A stretch of 64,000 nt of DNA from Brevibacillus panacihumi. GTDB lineage: Bacteria > Bacillota > Bacilli > Brevibacillales > Brevibacillaceae. The position numbers were made by a program, and so were the translations under genes. Each line of letters opens with the position of its first letter. Position 1 is the first letter of the stretch. The stretch spans positions 150,298 through 214,297 of the forward strand of contig NZ_RHHT01000027.1 in NCBI RefSeq assembly GCF_003710985.1, in the 5' to 3' direction. The notes under the pieces are model-generated. The model was not told where the DNA came from. It was given only the letters and a program-made list of their open reading frames with translations, and searched no databases. Shown in pieces: positions 25,683-33,266 of this stretch.

Positions 25683-27862
25683 GAATCGAAGAGGTGCAGC
25701 TCAAAGGTTTTGGCAAGTACCAGGACGCTGTGTTTCGCTTCGCACCGGGCATCAATCTCTTTTTTGCCCCCAATGAAGCAGGCAAGTCGACATTGCTGCA
25801 CGGCATGATCGCCGCACTGTACGGCATGAAGCGGGATTACGTGAAAACGACCCGCTACCTGCCGGAGTACGAAAAGTATCGCCCGTGGCAGCCGGGACCG
25901 TATGAAACAATCATCACCTATCAACTGGCAGGCAGGACGTATCGGCTCCACCGGAGTTTGCTGAAAGAGCGGGAAGAGGCTCGCCTGTTTTTGGACCCTG
26001 AATGGACAGAGCTGACGGATGTTTACCAGGAGGACAGGCGCAAGGAGCGCAATTTTATCGAAAAGCATCTGGGGCTTAGCCGCAGCTTGTTTACAGATGT
26101 GACGTGGATTCGCCGGGAGCCGCTGGCCGCCGGGGAGCATTTGATGCCGGCTTTGATGGCGGATACGCAGGAACCCAACCCCATTGCAAACAAAATTCTC
26201 GCCGAGCTGGAGCGGGATTTGAGCGCAATCGGCAAAAAGGAGAAGGCGGAAAATACGCTGCTGGGCAAGGCGACAGCACTCTTGGCCCAAAAAGAGGCGG
26301 AGCTGCGGCAAGCCGAGGCGGTCAGCCAAGAGATGAGCCAATTGAGCCGCCAGCTTGCCGATTGGGAGAGTGAGCGAGTCTCCCTGGAGCAGCTGCGCCA
26401 TCGATTGCTGCAAAAGAAAGCCCATTGGGCGAAGCGTGAAGAGGAGTGGCAGAAGCGGTGGCAGCTAAGCCATAGCACCCCTGATGAAGAGCAGTGGAGA
26501 TGGTGGGAAGAAACCAGTCTCTCCCATGAGGAACGGGTGCTCCATCAGCAGACGCAGGCTGCCCTGCATCGTCTAAAGATTGCGGAAGAAAGCAAACATG
26601 AGCCAATGGCCCCGAGCCAGGAACACGAGCTGCTGCGCCGCCTGCAAATCGATTATGAGCAAGGGGCAGCGCTGAGGAGGCAATGGGAAGACGCGCATGT
26701 CAGACTGGCGCAGCTCGCTGCCTCCACGCGACGGTCAGAAAGCAGGGAGCCGCGGCAGTCCTTTGGGGGGGCAGAGTGGTTGTGGACGGGTGCTGTCGCG
26801 TCTGCGGGAATCGGGATCATCTCTTGGCTGTTTGAGCAATTTAGCAGCAGTGCCGCAGCGTTTGCTGTGACCGCTGTTCTCGCAGCCGCGGCCTGGTTTT
26901 TTGGCGGTAAGCGGAAGAGGAATGACCCTGGAGCCAGCCTTCCATCAGAAGAAATGAGGAGAATCCAAGAGGAGCTGGCTTTTCTGGACGAAAGGCTGGA
27001 GGCCTTGTTGGGCCACTGGCAGCTGCCGGATTGGGAAGCTTTTATCGCATATCGGGAGGACCTGCAGCTGCAGATTCGGGAAAGGGAAAGTCGACAAGCC
27101 GCAGAGCGGCTCTCGAGGCATGAAGAGGCAAACAAACTGATCCGTGAGTGGGGAACGGCTGTCCGGGATTGCTTGACACGCGAAAAGCAGACATGGGGCT
27201 TGCGTGATTGGCAAACGGAATGCGCGAGGGTAGAAGAGCAATTGCAGCTGGTAAGAGAGCGGATTGCCAAGGCGACCGGACAGATGGAGGCGCATGAGGG
27301 GATATCTGTCTCACAGTCACGGGCAGAGTACGACGAAGCCCGGGCGGGACTCGCGCGGCTGCTGGAAAAGCGGGAGGCACTCCAATTCGCCCGTGATGCC
27401 TTGGTCGAGGCGATGGCGGAGTGGAACCGGGATGTATCTCCTGGCGTCAACAGACAGGCTTCCGTAGTGATGGACAAGATCTCGGATGGGCGTTATCGGG
27501 AGGTACGACTTGATCCGAGAGACAGCTTTTCGGTAAAAGTACTGGAGCCGCACAATCAGCGCGTGCTCGAACAGGAGCAATGCTCTACAGGAACACAGGA
27601 TCAACTGTACTTTGCCCAGAGAATGGCTTTGTTTCACCATGTCAGCCAGCAGACCGAGCCATTGCCGCTGTTTTTGGACGATCATTTTGTCCACTACGAT
27701 CAGCGGCGTCTGAAGCAGGCATTGGCTTATCTGGAGGAAGTAAGCGAGGAGCACCAGATCTTCTTGTTCAGCTGTACGGATCGGGAGCTGCTCGTATGGG
27801 AGCGAATGCTGTCGGCATCACAAAAACATCGGGTACATGCGTTTGCCGAAATACTGGCGTAG
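25679..27862 (+). CDS. SbcC/YhaN-like SMC-type ATPase
   Basis: This 727-residue protein has a P-loop near the start (APNEAGKSTLLHG), long heptad-rich segments (about 180-340 and 420-600) and an ABC-type C-terminal part (LYFAQRMALFHH, LPLFLDDHFVHYDQRRL with the Walker B aspartates). A hydrophobic double segment at about 360-410 (TGAVASAGIGIISWLF, AVTAVLAAAAWFFGG) interrupts the coiled coil, as in YhaN-type proteins, and suggests membrane attachment. It is shorter than B. subtilis YhaN (about 960). The TTG start overlaps the upstream stop codon. Confidence 0.88.
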   Translation: MRIEEVQLKGFGKYQDAVFRFAPGINLFFAPNEAGKSTLLHGMIAALYGMKRDYVKTTRYLPEYEKYRPWQPGPYETIITYQLAGRTYRLHRSLLKEREEARLFLDPEWTELTDVYQEDRRKERNFIEKHLGLSRSLFTDVTWIRREPLAAGEHLMPALMADTQEPNPIANKILAELERDLSAIGKKEKAENTLLGKATALLAQKEAELRQAEAVSQEMSQLSRQLADWESERVSLEQLRHRLLQKKAHWAKREEEWQKRWQLSHSTPDEEQWRWWEETSLSHEERVLHQQTQAALHRLKIAEESKHEPMAPSQEHELLRRLQIDYEQGAALRRQWEDAHVRLAQLAASTRRSESREPRQSFGGAEWLWTGAVASAGIGIISWLFEQFSSSAAAFAVTAVLAAAAWFFGGKRKRNDPGASLPSEEMRRIQEELAFLDERLEALLGHWQLPDWEAFIAYREDLQLQIRERESRQAAERLSRHEEANKLIREWGTAVRDCLTREKQTWGLRDWQTECARVEEQLQLVRERIAKATGQMEAHEGISVSQSRAEYDEARAGLARLLEKREALQFARDALVEAMAEWNRDVSPGVNRQASVVMDKISDGRYREVRLDPRDSFSVKVLEPHNQRVLEQEQCSTGTQDQLYFAQRMALFHHVSQQTEPLPLFLDDHFVHYDQRRLKQALAYLEEVSEEHQIFLFSCTDRELLVWERMLSASQKHRVHAFAEILA

Positions 27863-27889
27863 CATAATTGGCTTGAAGTGCCAAAGAGG

Positions 27890-27918
27890 TTGCCCCACCT
27901 TGGGTCAAGCTCTATAAT
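27890..27918 (+). promoter_or_regulatory. SigA promoter of lipA
   Basis: TTGCCC and a perfect TATAAT are separated by 17 bases. The start codon is 37 bases downstream. A short inverted repeat (TTGGC, 7 bases, GCCAA) lies just upstream. Confidence 0.65.
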
Positions 27919-27954
27919 GAACGTATTGACCAAGTCACGTGAGGAGTGGGCCCC

Positions 27955-28842
27955 ATGACGCAACGTAAACCCGAGTGGCTCAAAATTAACCTGGTATCCG
28001 GCCCGGAGCTTGCCACATTTAAGGAATTGAAACAAACCATGCGCAGCCAGACGCTGCATACGGTATGCGAAGAAGCAAAATGCCCCAACATCCATGAATG
28101 CTGGGCAAATCGTACGGCCACCTTCATGATCCTGGGAGATATCTGCACCCGTGCCTGCCGGTTTTGCGCTGTCAAGACAGGCTTGCCTACGGAGCTTGAT
28201 CTGGCAGAGCCGGAGCGCGTAGCGGAGGCTGCCGAACAGATGGGCCTTAACTATGTCGTGGTTACCTCTGTAGCCCGTGATGATCTGGCGGACGGGGGAG
28301 CCCAGATTTTTGCCGAAACCATCCGGGCGATTCGGCGCAGATTGCCGCTTGCTTCCGTAGAGGTATTGATTCCTGACTTTTTGGGGAATTGGGATTCGCT
28401 CAAAACGGTTATGGATGCGCGTCCTGATGTTCTGAACCATAATATCGAGACGGTGCGTCGCATGTCTGATCGCGTCCGGGCTAGGGCGAAGTACGATCGT
28501 ACGCTTGCCCTGCTGAAAAAAGCCAAGGAGCTTCAGCCAGACATTCCGACCAAATCCAGCCTGATGATCGGGGTTGGGGAGACAGTGGAGGAAATCATCG
28601 AAACCATGGATGATTTGCGCTCCGTTGACGTGAATATCATGACGATCGGCCAGTACCTGCAGCCGACGAAAAAACATCTTAAGGTGGAGCATTATTACCA
28701 TCCCGATGAATTCGCCAGGCTGAAAGAAGAAGGAATGAAACGAGGGTTTAGCCACGTAGAAGCAGGGCCGTTGGTGCGCAGCTCGTACCACGCCCACGAA
28801 CAAGCGGATGCAGCGAAGGAAGGCATCGCGCAAGCACAATAA
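27955..28842 (+). CDS. lipA: Lipoyl synthase
   Basis: This radical-SAM enzyme inserts two sulfur atoms into octanoyl groups on carrier proteins. Both Fe-S clusters are visible in its 295 residues: the auxiliary one from Cys38, Cys43 and Cys49 ([12 protein letters not shown]) and the SAM one from Cys64, Cys68 and Cys71 (CTRACRFC). The C-terminus has the conserved [10 protein letters not shown]. The ATG at 27955 follows GAGGAG. It lies next to yutC and yutD homologues, as in B. subtilis, and ends with a strong terminator. Confidence 0.97.
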   Translation: MTQRKPEWLKINLVSGPELATFKELKQTMRSQTLHTVCEEAKCPNIHECWANRTATFMILGDICTRACRFCAVKTGLPTELDLAEPERVAEAAEQMGLNYVVVTSVARDDLADGGAQIFAETIRAIRRRLPLASVEVLIPDFLGNWDSLKTVMDARPDVLNHNIETVRRMSDRVRARAKYDRTLALLKKAKELQPDIPTKSSLMIGVGETVEEIIETMDDLRSVDVNIMTIGQYLQPTKKHLKVEHYYHPDEFARLKEEGMKRGFSHVEAGPLVRSSYHAHEQADAAKEGIAQAQ

Positions 28843-28854
28843 TCGGCACATGCA

Positions 28855-28891
28855 CAAACCACCTGTCACAAGTGAACAGGTGGTTTGTTTT
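28855..28891. terminator. Terminator between lipA and yutC
   Basis: A perfect 12-bp stem (CAAACCACCTGT with ACAGGTGGTTTG) is followed by TTTTG. It serves the convergent lipA and yutC genes. Confidence 0.85.
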
Positions 28892-28903
28892 GCCATTTGA
28901 TCG

Positions 28904-30016
28904 TTAACGGTTGGAGATGCCTACAGGCGAATTCGTGCCTTTGTTTCTTTTGCTAGCTGTCCCAGCCTTGCCGCCTCTTGTGGTCTCTGCATCTGTTTTG
29001 CCACCCATGCGCTTGATCAGCGAATTCAATTGGTTCCCATCGACTGAACGTACACCCATGGTATTGTTGGTGCGGCTGGCAACACGAGTGATTTCCTGAA
29101 TATCACGCGCGTTGTCGGTTACATATACCTTGTAGTAGCGAGGAGAGACAGACATGGCATTCATTCTCGCCTGTTTTTTCGCTTCCGCAGCGTTTTGGCC
29201 ATTTGTGTTCAGCCCGACAAAGATCTCTTCATCGGTTACCAAGACAGTAGAGCGTTGTACTCCTGGGCAGCTTGCAGTTACATTTCCGACCGCACGAGCC
29301 AATGCATCACGGTCTACATAAACCTGATTCGCATTGTTTGTAGCGCGGAGTACGTTGCGATCGGTCGTGGCATAGCCCATATGAGGCATTCCATTGCCCG
29401 TCGCTCCCATTGTTCCCATGCCTGTCCGGGTTCCCGTGTTTTGGTAAATGGATTGGTTTCTCGCACCATCGGGGAAGGCGGTGTAAGGGCGGGTTCCATT
29501 GGTGTAGGCGTTGAAGTTATTGTTGCGCCCATCTGTTCCGAAACCACGGAAACCATTGTTGCGTCCATCCATCCCGAAGCCGCGGAAGCCATCGTTGCCT
29601 CCATTGGTCCCAAAGCCGAGGAAACCATCATTGCCTCCATTTGTCCCGAAGCCGCGGAAGCCATCTCCCATCCCGGCGCCAGTGCCCGTGGTGCCAGTGC
29701 CTGTATACCCGTTGGTCCCATAGGTGCTGGTTCCAGTGCCAGTGTAATTTCCGAACCCAGTTGCCCTTGTACCATACCCAGTAGTATTGGTCCCGTAATT
29801 TGTTCCATTCATCGTGCCTGCACCTGTGCCAAACGTGGTGCCTCGGCCTACTCCATCGTAGTTGCGAACATGCAGACCATCAGTCCCGGTATAGTTTCGT
29901 GTGGACTGGGTAGTGGTTTTGTTCGGCGTCGTGTAGTTCGGGGCAGCGTTGTTGCCACATGCGGAAGCCATCAAAGCGATACCTGCGATTGCTGGAATGA
30001 GCCATTTCTTATTCAT
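28904..30016 (-). CDS. yutC: YhcN/YlaJ-family sporulation lipoprotein with glycine-rich repeats (YutC-like)
   Basis: This 370-residue lipoprotein has a signal peptide with a lipobox (MASACGNN). A long low-complexity middle region is rich in Gly, Thr and Asn (about 40-110), followed by a run of 12-residue repeats of the type GNDGFRGFGTNG (about 115-165). The C-terminal YhcN/YlaJ domain includes NVTASCPGVQRSTVLVTDEEIFVGL and YKVYVTDNARDIQEI. Proteins of this family sit in the inner spore membrane and affect germination or outgrowth. TAGGAGGTG precedes the ATG. A SigG-like promoter lies upstream. Confidence 0.88.
   Translation of the reverse strand: MNKKWLIPAIAGIALMASACGNNAAPNYTTPNKTTTQSTRNYTGTDGLHVRNYDGVGRGTTFGTGAGTMNGTNYGTNTTGYGTRATGFGNYTGTGTSTYGTNGYTGTGTTGTGAGMGDGFRGFGTNGGNDGFLGFGTNGGNDGFRGFGMDGRNNGFRGFGTDGRNNNFNAYTNGTRPYTAFPDGARNQSIYQNTGTRTGMGTMGATGNGMPHMGYATTDRNVLRATNNANQVYVDRDALARAVGNVTASCPGVQRSTVLVTDEEIFVGLNTNGQNAAEAKKQARMNAMSVSPRYYKVYVTDNARDIQEITRVASRTNNTMGVRSVDGNQLNSLIKRMGGKTDAETTRGGKAGTASKRNKGTNSPVGISNR
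29527..29672. repeat. Tandem 36-bp repeats within yutC
   Basis: About four units of 36 bases, the first and last degenerate, encode the GFRGFG(T/M)(N/D)G(G/R)N(D/N) repeats of the yutC product. Units differ mostly at single bases. Such arrays can vary in copy number between strains. Confidence 0.8.
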
Positions 30017-30035
30017 TGGAACACCTCCTACACGA

Positions 30036-30065
30036 TAGAATGTCCACACTGCGACCGGCGTTTTC
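30036..30065 (-). promoter_or_regulatory. Candidate SigG promoter of yutC
   Basis: On the minus strand GAAAA is followed after 18 bases by CATTCTA, close to the SigG pattern (GHATR, 18 bases, CATWHTA). It lies 20-49 bases before the start codon. Related yhcN is a SigG gene. Confidence 0.5.
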
Positions 30066-30139
30066 GTGGGAATTTTAGCTCTTATTGCTTGAAATATGGT
30101 AAGATGGTCGTAGTATGCACGAGTGAGGAGGGAGCGGAC

Positions 30140-30772
30140 TTGATTCGCACGCAAGCCGGTACTTATGAAGTCATGGAAGAAAATCGCGATGGCTGGAATC
30201 CAGAAGCATTCAAAGAGCGCTATAGCGACATTCTCGACAAATACGACTACATCGTAGGCGATTGGGGCTATGGTCAACTCCGTCTGCGGGGATTTTATTC
30301 CGATGCGAATCGCAAAGTGCCGTTCGAGCAGCGAATTTCCGCTCTGGATGAATACCTGCAGGAGTTCTGCAATTTCGGGTGCCCCTATTTCGTTTTGCAA
30401 AAGGTAAAAGGGGCATTTGGTTCGGATGAAACCCAGAGCCAGGACCTGGCTGCTTACGATGCAGAGGGGGAAGAACGGCAGGAACTCGTTCGGGACGATG
30501 TGATTCACACAGAGCGCAAGGATCGCCGTCGGTTCAATCCCCGCCAGAACAAGCAGGATCGGTCAGAACGAGGCAACGCAGCAGCAGGGCAAGAGCAGCG
30601 CGCAGGCTCCGGTCGCGGTGAGCGATCAGACAAGCCCAGATTGAACAAGGATAAAATGGAGAAAGGTCGGGACAACGGGAAAGACCGTCGACCGCATCAA
30701 GCACGTCCGAACCGTGAGCGCGACAAGGTCTCAAGCAGCCCCAACACGAATCCGCCCAAACGTGAAGGATAG
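30140..30772 (+). CDS. yutD: YutD family protein (DUF1027) with a charged tail
   Basis: The first 95 residues match YutD, a conserved protein of unknown function (ERYSDILDKYDYIVGDWGYGQLRLRGFY, ALDEYLQEFCNFGCPYFVLQKV). A disordered, strongly charged tail of about 110 residues follows (RKDRRRFNPRQNKQDRSERG type), longer than I recall for B. subtilis YutD. The TTG at 30140 follows GGAGGGAGC and gives the usual MI- start; the open frame upstream has no ribosome binding site. It is divergent from yutC. Confidence 0.87.
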   Translation: MIRTQAGTYEVMEENRDGWNPEAFKERYSDILDKYDYIVGDWGYGQLRLRGFYSDANRKVPFEQRISALDEYLQEFCNFGCPYFVLQKVKGAFGSDETQSQDLAAYDAEGEERQELVRDDVIHTERKDRRRFNPRQNKQDRSERGNAAAGQEQRAGSGRGERSDKPRLNKDKMEKGRDNGKDRRPHQARPNRERDKVSSSPNTNPPKREG

Positions 30773-30788
30773 AAAAGGATAAAAAAGC

Positions 30789-30822
30789 AAACAGCCCTTT
30801 CCGAAACAGGAGGGGCTGTTTA
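30789..30822. terminator. Terminator between yutD and the Tyr/Pro-rich gene
   Basis: AAACAGCCC and GGGCTGTTT form a stem with an inner CC/GG part. A T6 run follows on the minus strand. Confidence 0.75.
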
Positions 30823-30842
30823 TCATTTGATTGGTGACCAGC

Positions 30843-31091
30843 TTAAAATCCGTCGTATCCTCCATATCCTCCGTACGGATAGAAGGGATAAGGCTGGTAA
30901 GGATAGGGATAAGGATAGGGGTAAGGGTAGGGGTAAGGATAGGTGCCAAAGGGAATTACGATTGGAAAAATAAAATCGATGTCTCTTCTGCGGCGACGCC
31001 AAAATACAGGGTGCGCTTGGTCTTCCGGAATGGATTGGTAGTCTTCCTCAGTGCTATATTGCGCATGATGGTCATGTTGATAAGGTTGCAT
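30843..31091 (-). CDS. Small Tyr/Pro-repeat protein, hypothetical
   Basis: I do not recognise this 82-residue protein. It has a His/Gln/Tyr-rich start, a basic WRRRRRD stretch, a short hydrophobic part (FIFPIVIPFG), then a run of seven Tyr-Pro pairs and a GGYGGYDGF end. Such sequences occur in spore coat and other surface proteins. The start is uncertain: the ATG at 31091 lies 13 bases after AGAGGAG, and an in-frame ATG at 31115 has no ribosome binding site. It has a shared terminator with yutD. Confidence 0.6.
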   Translation of the reverse strand: MQPYQHDHHAQYSTEEDYQSIPEDQAHPVFWRRRRRDIDFIFPIVIPFGTYPYPYPYPYPYPYPYQPYPFYPYGGYGGYDGF

Positions 31092-31200
31092 TGTGCGATC
31101 TGCACTCCTCTCCATGTCTGTATGTGCAGTAGCAGTATACGGGATAGATGCCCTGCTTGAGCGTTGTCCGGACAGAATTGGGCTCTTGGGCAAAAGCAAA

Positions 31201-31229
31201 GAGGGAAGAGCATCATGGGCTCTTCCCTC
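31201..31229 (-). terminator. Terminator of the DUF3055 gene
   Basis: GAGGGAAGAGC and GCTCTTCCCTC form a perfect 11-bp stem. On the minus strand it runs into TTTGCTTTT. Confidence 0.8.
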
Positions 31230-31249
31230 AAACGGAGTCGGCTGGAATA

Positions 31250-31519
31250 TTAAATAACGGTTTCCAAAAAGGAGTGCAGTTCCTGCGCTTCTGCTTCGCT
31301 GATGTTGAAGGCGTACTCGAGATAGCCTTCCTCCTTCAAGTCATCATGTCCGATGATGGCAGAACGGCCATTTTGAATATTGATCACCAGTTTTTTTCCG
31401 TAAAAGCGATTTGTCGTCGTGATCGCCAGGTCGAAGCGCGTCGACTCAGCCATGAAACTGACGAAGCGGGTTTTGGTTTCCTCTGTGTCGTCGTACAGGT
31501 AAAACAAATCGTGGGCCAT
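31250..31519 (-). CDS. DUF3055 family protein
   Basis: This 89-residue protein resembles the DUF3055 family found in Bacillales (FYLYDDTEETKTRFVSFM, STRFDLAITTTNRFYGKKLVINIQ, SAIIGHDDLKEEGYLEYAF). No function is known. GGGGGAT precedes the ATG. It lies 11 bases after the glpX stop on the same strand and is probably cotranscribed with glpX, with a terminator at its end. Confidence 0.8.
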   Translation of the reverse strand: MAHDLFYLYDDTEETKTRFVSFMAESTRFDLAITTTNRFYGKKLVINIQNGRSAIIGHDDLKEEGYLEYAFNISEAEAQELHSFLETVI

Positions 31520-31529
31520 GTGTATCCCC

Positions 31530-32504
31530 CTATCTCAATGGTAAATGTGGTTTATGCTCTGTGTTGTGCAGGGCACGCACAAAGCGGATCGTCTTGGTCT
31601 GTGCGCGCATGACGATGGAGTGGGTTTCCACCATGTCGTCGCCCAAAAAGCGGACGCCTTGCAGCAATTCGCCGTCAGACACGCCAGTTGCCGCAAAAAT
31701 GGCGTCATCACCCCGAACAAGATCATGTAGGTGAAGAAGCTGCTCGGGGTTGGCAAGCCCCATCCGAATGCAGCGTTCACGCTCGCTGTCGTTTTGCGGC
31801 TTGAGCTGGGCTTGCATGTCTCCTCCAAGACATTTAATCGCAGCTGCGCTGATGACACCTTCTGGAGCGCCGCCAATCCCTAAGAAGAGATCGATTCCGG
31901 TATGAGGGAGGCAGGCAGCGATTGCAGCCCCTACATCTCCGTCTCCGAACAGTTTGACGCGGGCTCCTTTTTCCCGGATTGCATCGATGATGGCCTGGTG
32001 GCGTTCCCGCTCCTGGATAATGACAGTTACATCCTGAATCCGTTTGTTGTTGGCTTCCGCGACGATTTCGATCATTTGGTCGACAGGATCGTGGAGCTTG
32101 ATTTTTCCCGCTGCGCGTTTTCCGACTGCCATTTTCATCATATACATGTCGGGTGCGTGGAGCAACGTGCCGCGGTCCCCGATGGCGATGACAGACATGG
32201 CATTGTTATGCCCCTTGGCTACGATGGTCGTGCCTTCGAGCGGATCTACCGCCACGTCCACTTCTGGACCTGTTGCATCCGCATGTCCCAGTTTTTCTCC
32301 AATATAGAGCATGGGGGCTTCATCCAGTTCTCCTTCACCAATGACAACCGTTCCCCGCATGTTGATGGTATCAAACATGGCCCGCATGGCCTCGGTCGCC
32401 GCTCCATCTGCCTCGTTTTTATTCCCCCGTCCCAACCAGTGGGACGAGGCGAGTGCTGCCATTTCTGTTACACGCACGATTTCCAGTGCCAGTTCGCGTT
32501 CCAA
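31530..32504 (-). CDS. glpX: Class II fructose-1,6-bisphosphatase
   Basis: This gluconeogenic enzyme hydrolyses fructose 1,6-bisphosphate to fructose 6-phosphate. The 324 residues match GlpX: GRGNKNEADGAATEAMR near 26, GEGELDEAPMLYIGE near 57, the metal-binding VDPLEGTTIVAKG near 87 and GIGGAPEGVISAAAIKCLGG near 195. The TTG start lies 7 bases after GGGAGG. It is divergent from the small membrane protein gene at 32623. Confidence 0.95.
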   Translation of the reverse strand: MERELALEIVRVTEMAALASSHWLGRGNKNEADGAATEAMRAMFDTINMRGTVVIGEGELDEAPMLYIGEKLGHADATGPEVDVAVDPLEGTTIVAKGHNNAMSVIAIGDRGTLLHAPDMYMMKMAVGKRAAGKIKLHDPVDQMIEIVAEANNKRIQDVTVIIQERERHQAIIDAIREKGARVKLFGDGDVGAAIAACLPHTGIDLFLGIGGAPEGVISAAAIKCLGGDMQAQLKPQNDSERERCIRMGLANPEQLLHLHDLVRGDDAIFAATGVSDGELLQGVRFLGDDMVETHSIVMRAQTKTIRFVRALHNTEHKPHLPLR

Positions 32505-32569
32505 AAGTCTTCCTCCCTTGATCCCAGCAAAATACCTCCATCATTGTAACATAAAGTACAAGGGGAATC

Positions 32570-32597
32570 GTGACAGCGTGTACAAATTTGGTATACT
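32570..32597 (+). promoter_or_regulatory. SigA promoter of the microprotein-yutE operon
   Basis: GTGACA and TATACT are separated by 16 bases, and the first start codon is 26 bases further on. Confidence 0.6.
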
Positions 32598-32622
32598 GAT
32601 GGTTGAAAAGAGGTGACAGCCG

Positions 32623-32730
32623 GTGAGCAATTCCTACCTGCAGGAAGGGGAATTGGTTCTTCTCGTCCTTGTTCTCACATTCGCAATTACCATTTTTTAC
32701 GCAAAGCGAAAAGCAAAAAAGCGGAAATAG
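32623..32730 (+). CDS. Small single-pass membrane protein (35 aa)
   Basis: A 35-residue frame starts at GTG behind AAGAGGTGA and encodes a short acidic lead, one hydrophobic helix (VLLVLVLTFAITIFYA) and a strongly basic tail (KRKAKKRK). The topology would be N-out, C-in. It ends 10 bases before yutE. No homologue is known to me. The promoter, ribosome binding site and helix pattern support it as a real gene. Confidence 0.65.
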   Translation: MSNSYLQEGELVLLVLVLTFAITIFYAKRKAKKRK

Positions 32731-32740
32731 GTGAAATCAC

Positions 32741-33175
32741 ATGTATGATGTAAATACAAAACGTATCGATCAAGTTTTTACCCATATGAATAAGATGATA
32801 AATTTGTTGGAAAAGCTGAGTGGCCGCGGCAAGGATGCGGTACTGGCAGACGAGGTGGCGACGGCTGCGATGGAGCGCGGTCTGCATCTGTCAATTGAAG
32901 CGGTCATCGATGTCGGCAATGCGTTGATCGACGGATTTATCATGCGCGACCCTGGAAGCTACAGCGATATTGTCGAAATTCTGCGCGATGAGCAGGTCAT
33001 TACCGAGCAGCAAGCCCGAATTCTAACCCGTGTCACTGACTTCCGCAAGCATCTGGTCAACGATTACACGACTGTGCCTGCCGGCGAGATGTATGAGGTT
33101 GTACAGGATTCGCTTTCCACTCTGCGTGAATTCGAACCAGCAGTCCGTACTTATCTTGAAAAAGAGCTATTCTAA
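32741..33175 (+). CDS. yutE: HepT-like protein (DUF86), YutE
   Basis: This 144-residue helical protein belongs to the HepT/DUF86 family of HEPN ribonuclease toxins (GLHLSIEAVIDVGNALI near residue 47). The active-site motif Rx4HxY appears as FRKHLVNDYT: Arg102 and Tyr109 are present but the histidine position (107) is Asn. No MntA-type nucleotidyltransferase antitoxin is adjacent. It is therefore probably not an active toxin, like other solitary YutE proteins. It follows a microprotein gene by 10 bases. Confidence 0.85.
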   Translation: MYDVNTKRIDQVFTHMNKMINLLEKLSGRGKDAVLADEVATAAMERGLHLSIEAVIDVGNALIDGFIMRDPGSYSDIVEILRDEQVITEQQARILTRVTDFRKHLVNDYTTVPAGEMYEVVQDSLSTLREFEPAVRTYLEKELF

Positions 33176-33210
33176 GCAGGTAAGCGGATTTTTTATACAA
33201 AACCCTTTCA

Positions 33211-33243
33211 TTAGTTTACTAACGTGTCGAAATCCGCTACAAT
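33211..33243 (+). promoter_or_regulatory. Promoter of the SufR-like regulator with overlapping inverted repeat
   Basis: TTTACT (33215) and TACAAT (33238) are separated by 17 bases. The perfect inverted repeat TTAGT-TT-ACTAA (33211-33222) covers the -35, which suggests autoregulation. Confidence 0.55.
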
Positions 33244-33266
33244 AAAGAGAAAGGGCGGTGATACGT

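Noticed and set aside
29195..30139. Upstream extension of the yutD frame across yutC
   Set aside because: It is antisense to the repeat-rich yutC gene, and the conserved YutD start is at the TTG behind GGAGGG at 30140.
30891..30955. CRISPR-like array
   Set aside because: The short G-rich units are coding repeats of a Tyr-Pro run, without spacers.
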